Below, one piece after another: positions 42,088 to 49,309 of a stretch of DNA of 64,000 nt (within the stretch, counting starts at the first letter, position 1; every line of letters starts with the position of its first letter). The notes under the pieces were generated by a model. The model did no database searches. It worked only from the letters and a program-made list of their open reading frames with translations, and was not told where the DNA came from. The position numbers and the translations under genes are program-made. The stretch is from Marivivens aquimaris (GTDB lineage Bacteria > Pseudomonadota > Alphaproteobacteria > Rhodobacterales > Rhodobacteraceae): the NCBI RefSeq assembly GCF_015220045.1, contig NZ_JADBGB010000006.1:1-64000 (forward strand), read 5' to 3'.

Positions 42088-42953
42088 TCTTACCTCGTCT
42101 CGTGGAGCTTGTGGGTGGGCAGAGAACATCTAGTGCCGACTCTAGATATATTGTGGTGCGTTCGTCCTGCGATTGCAACTTCTAGTGGCGAACATCAGTA
42201 CAGCAACCGCAAGTAATCGGTTTTCCTCGGGTGCCTAATGTTTCAAAGCGACGGTTGTTACGTGCGGAACTAGTGCGGCCATTTTCGGCTCGTGGCCGTG
42301 GGTGATAGAACTTTAGGAGGTCTATTGTCCCTCTGCTGTCCCGTCCTATTGATCATGGCCCCTCCTGTCCTTTGGTCAGGACCGCGCCCTACTCGGCCGG
42401 CTGCACGCAGCCGGCCTCACCGAGATGAAACGCTGCCTCTCCCTGCGACGTGCTGCTGGCCGGGCAGTCTCCTCCGGAGCCATCCCGACCAGCCGTCGCA
42501 TGGTCGTGGCAACGCTTCATCTCGGCCATTCGGTAACGGTCGCTAGGGCGGGGCGGATTGCCTCAATGGTCTCGTCCAGCGCGCCTCCGCCGGCAGTATT
42601 CCTCGCATTGCCGGACATGCTGTTCTGCCATCATTGACCGTAAACGATGCTCGACGACTGCCGGATTGCATTGGCAGCAATTGGCAGAGGACCGGAGATC
42701 ATTGCGATGCAAGAAATCGCAAACGATTGGGCTGCCGAAGAGGGGCCGTTCAAAATCGGGATGAACCGCGCCCGGTGCAGATGCTTCGACGGTCTGCTTC
42801 AAATCGCTCAGTCAGATGGCACCACACTCGACCAGCTTGCCTGCGGATGTGCGCTGGCGCGCCACGTTGGGCAAGGCTCGGCAAAGCGCGAACCCGTCCG
42901 GCTGCGGCTCGGGGTGAGAGGGCTGAAAAGACACCGCGCCCGGTCGTTCTATT
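42088..42953. other. Intergenic region upstream of Thoeris, no supported gene
   Basis: The Thoeris promoter must lie in its first 150 bp. A perfect palindrome GGCCGGCTGC-AC-GCAGCCGGCC is at 42395-42416. Frames on the plus strand (for example from 42647) look like remnants: they begin reasonably (ALAAIGRGPEIIAMQEIAND) but run into the DUF736 leader repeat without a stop in between, so a decayed gene interrupted by the repeat is possible. Confidence 0.5.
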
Positions 42954-43023
42954 GGCTGTTCACCCAGTTTCCTTCGCGGCCACTGCACTTCTCCTTTTGT
43001 CTGAGTTGCATGACATGCTGGTC

Positions 43024-43165
43024 GCAGCTGTCGTCCCGCCCACAAAGGTTGTCGCCGATCTTTTTCCCCTGACCCTGCGGGCCATTCCGCGCGGAGCAAA
43101 AAGACCGGCGCCTGCCCCTCTCCGCTGCGCTTCGCCTTCGGTGTGGCCGGGCCTTGGCCAGCTGC
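43024..43165. promoter_or_regulatory. Nested inverted repeat upstream of DUF736 gene, copy 2
   Basis: The architecture matches 24186-24327: outer GCAGCTG (43024-43030) with CAGCTGC (43159-43165), a middle stem GTCGCCGATCTTTTT with AAAAAGACCGGCGCC, and tip TGACCC-TGC-GGGCCA. Two changes relative to copy 1 (in the tip and in CCCGCCCACA/TGTGGCCGGG) break single pairs without compensation. Confidence 0.65.
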
Positions 43166-43207
43166 ATGACCGCACTTCGTGCTGCAACGCAAAAAAGGAG
43201 AAGAGCA

Positions 43208-43546
43208 ATGACCACGAACTGCATCAAATTCACCAGCGCCGACATCGAAACCGCCAAGGGCGTCGGCTCCATTTCGACCCTGACCTTCGACCTCGACATC
43301 ACGGTCGAACCCGTCGCGAGCACAAACCCGATGGCCCCCACGCACCGCGTCCTCGGCCGCTCCCCGCGTGGCAAGCTGGTCGAGTGCGGCGGCATCTGGA
43401 AGAAGCAGAACAAGGAGACCGGCACCGATTACTACACGCTGACCATCCGCGACCACGGGTTCAACGCGAACCTCGGCAAGGCCGCGAACCAGGACGATCT
43501 GTCCCTGCAGGCCGTCATCCCCTGGGGTCCCAAAGACGCCGCCTAA
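43208..43546 (+). CDS. DUF736-like protein, copy 2
   Basis: A 112-residue near-identical paralogue of the protein at 24367; differences are few (for example Thr for Ala in NKETGTDYY). Same start context (AAGGAGAAGAGCA before the ATG) and same nested hairpin upstream. It is close to the predicted oriT and followed by an intrinsic terminator. If DUF736 proteins help single-stranded DNA handling, two copies would raise the dose early in transfer; that is inference. Confidence 0.7.
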   Translation: MTTNCIKFTSADIETAKGVGSISTLTFDLDITVEPVASTNPMAPTHRVLGRSPRGKLVECGGIWKKQNKETGTDYYTLTIRDHGFNANLGKAANQDDLSLQAVIPWGPKDAA

Positions 43547-43554
43547 GCCAACAG

Positions 43555-43582
43555 CCAGTCCGCTCCGGCGGTCTGGCTTTTC
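43555..43582 (+). terminator. Intrinsic terminator after DUF736 copy 2
   Basis: CCAG-T-CCGC pairs with GCGG-T-CTGG around a 4-nt loop, followed by CTTTTCC. Confidence 0.65.
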
Positions 43583-44003
43583 CTCGTTCCGGGGAACTAG
43601 TCTTCGATCGGCGCACCATCGGTGTCCGAAGGATGCCGCAAATTTCCGACGCGGACGCAGAGGTGGGTAGGAAGACCGGAAAGGTCGCAGATGCGGCTCC
43701 GATCTTTCTGTTCAGTGTCAGCGTGGACCGTGGGAACCCGAGGCGGAGCCGAATGTCCGCAGGGAGAGCTGGCAGCGCACTGAGCGAGGCAAGTGCACCC
43801 CTTCTCTCATTCGAGCAACCCGCGCTTGGGTCGTGTCGGCGAAGCTGCCAGGGCGCCGAACTCACCTTGTGCCGCGAGGGTGCAATCCGCAGATGAACGT
43901 CATGCGTCTGGAGGGCATCGTCTCCAATCCGTGTCACAGCCGCGCGCCTTTCCGTCGACCTGTTGGCCTTAGAGATCGCTAGCCCGGGGTCGAGCGGTCG
44001 GCA
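43583..44003. other. Intergenic stretch, nothing recognised
   Basis: No frame has protein-like composition and no repeat was noticed until the inverted repeat at 44004. Confidence 0.5.
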
Positions 44004-44081
44004 ACGCCGGGGGCAGGTTTCTGGACGGCTGACGCCTTGAGCGCTGCGGGGCATCGCTCACAACAAACCTGCCCCCGGCGT
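44004..44081. promoter_or_regulatory. 17-bp perfect inverted repeat with structured loop
   Basis: ACGCCGGGGGCAGGTTT (44004-44020) pairs perfectly with AAACCTGCCCCCGGCGT (44065-44081). The 44-nt loop holds a second stem, GAGCG with CGCTC. It lies 100 bp upstream of the 58-aa gene and about 640 bp from the predicted nic site. Perfect 17-bp arms are rare by chance. It could be a single-strand promoter, a recombination site or a structured leader. Confidence 0.75.
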
Positions 44082-44180
44082 GCTCCATTTCATTCCGCCC
44101 CGTACCGGGTGCCGCCCGCTCTCATGCCCCCGGTCTTTTCCACGATCCGTCCAACGACGATCAACGGAAAGGATCACACC

Positions 44181-44357
44181 ATGACACTCGAACAATCCAT
44201 CGACCTCGCCGAGCTGCAAGCCGACATGGCCTTCGAGGCCTACCTCGCCGCCTTCGATGAAGACGCCCATCCCGAGACCCTCGACAGCCTCGAGACCGAG
44301 GCACTGATCGCCCGCAACCGCTACGACGATCTGCGCAATCAGGGACTGGGTCACTGA
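44181..44357 (+). CDS. Small acidic protein, 58 aa
   Basis: MTLEQSIDLAELQADMAFEA begins the frame, followed by an almost wholly helical, acidic sequence (EDAHPETLDSLETEALIARN) ending in RYDDLRNQGLGH. AAAGGA lies 10 bp before ATG 44181. Very small, highly acidic proteins next to oriT are often plasmid establishment or antirestriction factors, but I recognise no family here. Confidence 0.6.
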   Translation: MTLEQSIDLAELQADMAFEAYLAAFDEDAHPETLDSLETEALIARNRYDDLRNQGLGH

Positions 44358-44361
44358 CCCA

Positions 44362-44395
44362 GACACTCCTGCGGGTCCTCGGATCCGCAGGGGTC
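44362..44395 (+). terminator. Hairpin after the 58-aa gene
   Basis: CAGAC then CCTGCGG pair with CCGCAGG and GTCTG around the loop GTCCTCGGAT. It starts soon after the stop codon at 44357. There is no T-run. Confidence 0.45.
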
Positions 44396-44436
44396 TGACG
44401 CCGTCTCTCTGAAGCATCGTGCCGCCCTCAGAGGGT

Positions 44437-44450
44437 ATGACCCGGGTCAT
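44437..44450. promoter_or_regulatory. Perfect 14-bp palindrome upstream of the oriT region
   Basis: ATGACCCGGGTCAT, followed by CCCGCGCGGGGC. The sequence resembles the hairpin tips at 22252, 24232 and 43072 (TGACCC...GGGTCATTCCGCGCGG) without the TGC loop. Another palindrome, ATTGCGCAAT, is at 44671-44680 in an AT-rich segment before mobC. Confidence 0.45.
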
Positions 44451-44720
44451 CCCGCGCGGGGCAGTTTTCGTGTTCGTCGCGCCCGATCCGTGACCGGTTC
44501 GGGCATTCAGTTTGCCTCTCGTCGCGTGCTGTTTGAGCGCAAATTTCGGAAGCTTTTGCGACCTGGTTGTCCTGCACCGATGAGGGCGGACCCCGTTCCA
44601 TGTCGCGCCGCGGCGAGGGGTCTCGATGACGTCCAATGCCAGCAAAAAGACACAGCATGCAAAACGTAATATTGCGCAATGTGATGTATTGATGTATAAG
44701 CGAATGAGAGAAGGAAGATG

Positions 44721-44750
44721 TTGGCAGGATATGGCCAATGTTTGCACATT
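44721..44750 (-). other. oriT: Predicted origin of transfer (oriT/nic)
   Basis: On the minus strand GGCCATATCCTGCCAA (44736-44721) contains TATCCTG^C, a full match to the RP4/Ti-type nic consensus YATCCTG^Y, with the predicted nick between 44725 and 44724. Just 5' of it (44750-44737) is an inverted repeat AATGT-GCAA-ACATT of the kind relaxases or accessory proteins bind. It lies 20 bp before mobC and the VirD2-like relaxase gene. The nicked strand would lead toward lower coordinates, leaving the transfer genes to enter last, as is usual. Confidence 0.6.
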
Positions 44751-44770
44751 TTGTCCGAGGGGTCTGACTC

Positions 44771-45391
44771 GTGAGGAGGCCAGCGAAAAACCTGAAGCTT
44801 GAAGAGCGCATCGAAGTGGCGCGGCGCTTTGCGGCGGGGGAGAGCGCGAAGGAGCTGGCGGCGGCGTTCGGTATCTCTCCGCGCCACGTGAACCGGCTCG
44901 CGAAAGAGGAGGCGGGCGATGGGATCGCAGTGCGCGATCCGAGCGATACGGTGGCGTTCCGGGCCAGTCGATCCGAGCTGGATGCCTTCGATGCAGAATG
45001 GCGCGAAAGAGGCTATGCCAACCGGTCGCAGGCGCTGAATGCGGTGCTGCGCGGACGGTGCGGTTTCCTCGATATACCCCGTGATTTGGTCGAGGAATTC
45101 TGTGCCGCATGGCGTCAGGCGAAGGACGTGAGTGACGCCGGACTGGTGCTTGCCAAGGCGGTGCATCGCGGTCGGCTCGAGGTCTCGGAGGCGGACCGCG
45201 CGGTGCTGATCGAACTGCTCGATCTGGCGCAGTCCATGAGCCGTGAGATGGGCCGGTTGAAGGATGCGGCGCAGTCGCTGCGTGCTCAGGAGTGGCCGCA
45301 AAAGGAAGACGGGCAGGGGGCGGAGAGCGCGGTTCTGGAGGGCAGCCCGCGCGAGACCGTGACAGGTTTGAGGCTCGTCAGAAATGGCTGA
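44771..45391 (+). CDS. MobC/VirD1-like relaxosome accessory protein
   Basis: A 206-residue protein. The N-terminal helix-turn-helix (LEERIEVARRFAAGESAKEL, then AAAFGISPRHVNRLAKEE) is followed by a ribbon-helix-helix-like and helical region (VAFRASRSELDAFDAEWRER; GYANRSQALNAVLRGRCGFL), as in VirD1/MobC proteins that bind oriT and help the relaxase nick. The start is a GTG at 44771 right after the predicted oriT. It overlaps the relaxase gene by 8 nt. Confidence 0.75.
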   Translation: MRRPAKNLKLEERIEVARRFAAGESAKELAAAFGISPRHVNRLAKEEAGDGIAVRDPSDTVAFRASRSELDAFDAEWRERGYANRSQALNAVLRGRCGFLDIPRDLVEEFCAAWRQAKDVSDAGLVLAKAVHRGRLEVSEADRAVLIELLDLAQSMSREMGRLKDAAQSLRAQEWPQKEDGQGAESAVLEGSPRETVTGLRLVRNG

Positions 45392-47312
45392 TCCCCTCGC
45401 CCTCTACGCCTCGGTCATGGGGCGGCTCTGGGAGGATGAGCGCATCCGGGGTCAGGCCGCGGCGCGGATCGATGCCCGGCTGGCGGGTCGTCGGCAGGGT
45501 CGCAGTTTCGCACGCGTCGGATCCCTGTCGGCGCGTAACGCGCTGAAGGCGGCCTCGGGGCAAAGCCGCGCGGCGGTCTTCAAACGGATCCGGGCCGGGG
45601 GCTGCAAGACGCGGGTGTCCCTCGGGGCGCAGCTCTCCTACATCAACGACAAGGCGGTCTACACCTACTCGACGATGACCAACGCGCTGACCGATGCGGC
45701 GGTGCTTTCTCAGGAGCAGAAAGAGGACATCATCGAGGACTGGGCCGGAACCTGGCGCGGCTCGACCAAACTCGGCTTCACCTCGCATATGCTGCTGTCC
45801 TTCCCGACCGACGTGACGGTCGACCAGGTCCGCGACATCGCGATGGATTGGACGGAGCACTTTTTCGAGAGCGGCGAATACGGCGATCAATGGGACTATG
45901 TGCTCGCTGTCCATGACGACCGGGCGCACAAGCACGCCCACATCATCCTGAACAACCGCGGCGTCGAAAACGGCACCTGGTTCTCCTGTTGGGCCGAGGG
46001 CGTGATGTCGCCGCAGCTCATGCGCGAGAAGCAGGCCGAGATCGCGGAAGGCTATGGCGTGATGCTTGATGCCACCACCCGGCTCGAGCGCGGCATCTTC
46101 GAAAAGTCCGCCGGGATCGAGGAGATCTACCGCGCCAAGGAAGAGGCCCGCCTGCCGCGTGAGATTGTCATGACGGCCCAGGAATCCGCAATCGCGCAGG
46201 CGCAGGTGGTGGGCTTCGCCAAGGACTACAAGAACCTCGCCGACCTGCTGGACCGGATGGACCAGCGCCACATGGCCCGCGCCGTGCGGGGCATGGCGGG
46301 CGGGCTCGGCTCCGGCACGCCGTGGAACTTCACCGAAGGAGAGATAGACATGAAGGACATCAAGACCGTCGGTGATGCGATCGACTATTCCGAGCGCACG
46401 ATTGAGGCGCTCAGACTCAAGGCCGAGGAACTGGACCCGGCGGAGCGGGCCGCTTTTGAAGCCAAGGCCGCGCCGATCATCGCGGACCTCTCGCAAATGG
46501 TGCCGGATCCGGAGTTGCGGGCGCGGTTCGGCAAGCAACTCGAAGAACCCTATCCGCCGGGGGCGGGCAGCGAGGTGCTGATCGCCGCGCTTCAGTCCGG
46601 CAACGACGAAGGGCTGCGCGACGTGCTCGAGCGCGCCGAGGAGGCAGGCATGGACAGCGAGGAACTGGTGGCGCGCATCTCGGCGGGCGGCACGCGGAAC
46701 TACGGCATGGCGCAGGACTGGGTCGAGCGGGACATGAACGCGGTGCTGGCGAAGGACGGTCTCAGCGTGGAGACCGCGAGTGACGACCAACTCGATGCGG
46801 CGCTCGAAAAGGTCGACGGCGTGATGGACGCGCTGATGGAACGGGCGAAGGAACTGGGCGTCGAGATCGGTCGGACCCTTGCGGACGAAGAACAGGAGAT
46901 CCTGCCACTCATCGACGAAGACGACCGGACGCCCAATCCCTACCTGCAGGACCTCGCCGACATGCTGCGGGACGGCAAGCTCACCGAGGAACAGGAAGAG
47001 ACGGTCGAGCGGACTCTGCAATCGGAGCTCTTCAAGGAATTGGGTGAGGAAGGCTTGGCCGAACTCCGGCGCGGGAACTACGAGGTGCTGGATGCGGCCC
47101 TGCCAAGCAAGCTCGACCAGATCACCGTCACGCAGGAGTTCCTGGAGATGACCTTCGAGGAGACCGGCGATCAGGTCTTCACCGACCGCGCCGCCGGGTT
47201 GCAGCAGGACAAGGCGACCGAGGTGGCACGACTGCGCGGGAGCCAAGAGGCGCAGGAGCTGGGGCGCGATCTTGGCCGCGACCGCGGTCTCGATGACGAG
47301 ATGGAATTCTGA
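45384..47312 (+). CDS. VirD2-like relaxase
   Basis: A 642-residue relaxase that would cut oriT and carry the T-strand into the recipient. The HUH metal-binding motif is in VLAVHDDRAHKHAHIILNNR (His-Ala-His), near residue 185. A Tyr nucleophile candidate lies N-terminal, in SYINDKAVYTYSTMTN. The C-terminal half is long, acidic and helical (repeats like LEPGEEAGMDSEELVARISA) and likely carries the secretion signal recognised by VirD4. The start overlaps mobC; virD4 follows 6 bp after the stop. Confidence 0.85.
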   Translation: MADPLALYASVMGRLWEDERIRGQAAARIDARLAGRRQGRSFARVGSLSARNALKAASGQSRAAVFKRIRAGGCKTRVSLGAQLSYINDKAVYTYSTMTNALTDAAVLSQEQKEDIIEDWAGTWRGSTKLGFTSHMLLSFPTDVTVDQVRDIAMDWTEHFFESGEYGDQWDYVLAVHDDRAHKHAHIILNNRGVENGTWFSCWAEGVMSPQLMREKQAEIAEGYGVMLDATTRLERGIFEKSAGIEEIYRAKEEARLPREIVMTAQESAIAQAQVVGFAKDYKNLADLLDRMDQRHMARAVRGMAGGLGSGTPWNFTEGEIDMKDIKTVGDAIDYSERTIEALRLKAEELDPAERAAFEAKAAPIIADLSQMVPDPELRARFGKQLEEPYPPGAGSEVLIAALQSGNDEGLRDVLERAEEAGMDSEELVARISAGGTRNYGMAQDWVERDMNAVLAKDGLSVETASDDQLDAALEKVDGVMDALMERAKELGVEIGRTLADEEQEILPLIDEDDRTPNPYLQDLADMLRDGKLTEEQEETVERTLQSELFKELGEEGLAELRRGNYEVLDAALPSKLDQITVTQEFLEMTFEETGDQVFTDRAAGLQQDKATEVARLRGSQEAQELGRDLGRDRGLDDEMEF

Positions 47313-47318
47313 GGGGGG

Positions 47319-49241
47319 ATGACCACCATGACCAAGACACTTCCCCTCTGGGCCGCGCTCCTCTTCGGTGTGATTTGCGGCGCTGTCATCGGCACCATCG
47401 TCGCCGCTTTCTACCTGACCCTGGCCCTGAAAACCGGGTTTCAGAGTTTCGACATGTTGGCGCTCTGGAAGGCGAGCACAGTCACACGCGCGGCGCACCC
47501 AGAGGCCTTCAAGGTGGGGTTTGGCGCCGTCGGCTTCGGAGCCATCGGCCTCGGCGCGCTCGCGCTGGCTTGGACCTGGAAGAAAGAGCGCGACGACTAC
47601 GGATCGGCCCATTGGCAGACCAAGGCGGAGCTGAAGAAGAACAGCATGTTGCAGGCCCCCGGTAAGGGCTTCGTCTGCGGCAAGCTTGGTGCCCCGGCCT
47701 CGAAGGCGGAGTTCATCTCCTCGACGACCATCCCGCATGTGATGATGGTGGCCCCGACCCGCGCCGGTAAGGGTGTCGGCTTCGTGATCCCGAACCTCTT
47801 GAGCTTCGCAGGTTCGGTGGTGGTGCTCGATGTGAAGGGCGAGAACTTCGAGAAAACTGCCCGGTTGCGGGCGCTCAACGGTGACGAGGTCTATCGCTTC
47901 AGTCCCTTTGACTGGGCCAATGCCACGCATCGCTACAACCCGCTCGCCCGGATCGCCAAGGCCCCGAGCTTCGCGCAGCGCTTCACTGAGGTCTCGATCC
48001 TGGCCGACCTCTTCCTCGATAAGGACAACAAGCAACTCGACACCTTCTCCGAGGCGGGCAAGTCGATCTTCGTCGCAGCCTGTCTGCTGGCGATCCAGCG
48101 CGGCACGCCGAACCTTGGCGAGGTCAACAAGATCGTTGCCGGCGGCGAGTACAAGAACGCGCAATACAAGACCTATGCCGACGAGGCCGAAGAAGACATT
48201 CTGCGCGAGCTATGGACCAACGCGGCCTCAGCCTCATCGCGGCTCCTGACCTCGAACATCCAGGCACTTATGACCGCCGGTCTCAAGCAATGGGACAACC
48301 CGGCGGTGCGCTCGGCCACCGAGGCGAGCGACTTTGATTTCTCGACCTTCCGCAAGACCCCGCAATCGCTCTACATCGCCGTCTCCGAGGATCACATCGC
48401 GACCCTCGCTCCGCTCCTGCGCCTGATGTTCGCCGACCTCATCGCCTCGATCCGGCTGAACGAGCCGGGCCCGGATGAGCCCTGGCCGGTCATGATGATG
48501 ATCGACGAATTCCAGCAGATGGGGGCGATGCCCTATCTGGAACGCGCGATCCATTCGCTGGCAAGTTACGGCGGCCGCGTCGCGATGATCGCGCAGTCGC
48601 TGGCTTCGCTCGACCGGATCTACGGGCCCGAGGGCCGCGAAAGTCTTGAGAACGGGGCAGGGCTGAAGCTTTACATCACACCGCGGGACCAGCGGACGGT
48701 GAAAGAGGTCTCGGCGGCCGTCGGCAGCACCACACGCGAGGCTGTCACCCGAATGTACGGCCGCAACAAGGGTTTCCTCGGCGCAACCTCGACCTCGGCG
48801 CGGCTGGAGGAACGGCCGCTGCTTTCCGAGACTGAAGCGCGCCTCATGGATCCCGACGAAGTGATCATCCTCGCCTCGCCGCAGCACCCGATCAAGGCGA
48901 GCCGGATCAAGTATTACGACGATCCGTTCTTCAAGGCTATGTTGGCCCGCCAGGAGGGCAAGCCATTCCCCTATCCGCCCAGCGTGCAAGGTGTGGGACC
49001 TTGGGGCGGCGATGGTGGTGACGAGACCGGCGCAGACGAGCAGGTGAAAGCAGCCGAACGCGCGCCTGTCCGGGACCGTTCACAGCGCCGCGAAGCGCGC
49101 GCGATGAGCGTGATGCCGATGGAGTCCGGGCGCGGGCAGCCCGAGCCCGAGAAGCTCGAGCGCGAAGCGGCCGTGCCGAAGGAATGGGAGGCGGCGCTCG
49201 ACCGGCAGGAGGATTTCATCGAGGAGTTATTGGGTGGGTGA
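47319..49241 (+). CDS. virD4: VirD4/TraG type IV coupling protein
   Basis: A 640-residue hexameric ATPase that hands the relaxase-DNA complex to the secretion channel. Two N-terminal membrane segments (LWAALLFGVICGAVIGTIVA; GFGAVGFGAIGLGALALAW), Walker A in MMVAPTRAGKGVGFVIPNLL and Walker B in PVMMMIDEFQQMGAMPYLE; the family's RLALSY-like region is VAMIAQSLASLDRIYGPE. Full length. It completes the mobC-relaxase-virD4 operon. The C-terminal 90 residues are charged and variable. Confidence 0.92.
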   Translation: MTTMTKTLPLWAALLFGVICGAVIGTIVAAFYLTLALKTGFQSFDMLALWKASTVTRAAHPEAFKVGFGAVGFGAIGLGALALAWTWKKERDDYGSAHWQTKAELKKNSMLQAPGKGFVCGKLGAPASKAEFISSTTIPHVMMVAPTRAGKGVGFVIPNLLSFAGSVVVLDVKGENFEKTARLRALNGDEVYRFSPFDWANATHRYNPLARIAKAPSFAQRFTEVSILADLFLDKDNKQLDTFSEAGKSIFVAACLLAIQRGTPNLGEVNKIVAGGEYKNAQYKTYADEAEEDILRELWTNAASASSRLLTSNIQALMTAGLKQWDNPAVRSATEASDFDFSTFRKTPQSLYIAVSEDHIATLAPLLRLMFADLIASIRLNEPGPDEPWPVMMMIDEFQQMGAMPYLERAIHSLASYGGRVAMIAQSLASLDRIYGPEGRESLENGAGLKLYITPRDQRTVKEVSAAVGSTTREAVTRMYGRNKGFLGATSTSARLEERPLLSETEARLMDPDEVIILASPQHPIKASRIKYYDDPFFKAMLARQEGKPFPYPPSVQGVGPWGGDGGDETGADEQVKAAERAPVRDRSQRREARAMSVMPMESGRGQPEPEKLEREAAVPKEWEAALDRQEDFIEELLGG

Positions 49242-49309
49242 TGACGTGACGGTCCCTCTAACCTACAGTGGTTCCGGGAAAATCGTTTTGGTCTGGAAGG
49301 TAGTTTCTT

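Larger units (their letters stand above)
42954..43546. repeat. DUF736 locus, direct-repeat copy 2
   Basis: About 593 bp aligned with 24116-24705: identical through long stretches, with scattered changes. It marks the right border of the repABC/defence block. Confidence 0.85.

Noticed and set aside
42634..43896. 420-aa plus-strand frame
   Set aside because: Arg/Pro/Ala-rich translation that runs through the DUF736 leader and coding gene in another frame; a shadow of high-GC sequence.
44004..44081. Integron attC site
   Set aside because: Lacks the RYYYAAC/GTTRRRY boxes and no integron integrase is present.
44565..44577. GGTTGTCCTGCAC on the plus strand as a nic site, with CGCAAA/TTTGCG arms just upstream
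   Set aside because: One mismatch to YATCCTG^Y and the wrong direction: mobC, relaxase and T4SS genes would enter first. The minus-strand site at 44,725 matches in full.
45378..48164. 928-aa minus-strand frame opposite the relaxase and virD4
   Set aside because: It covers two well-supported genes on the other strand; composition (His, Arg, Leu, Val rich) is typical of an antisense shadow.
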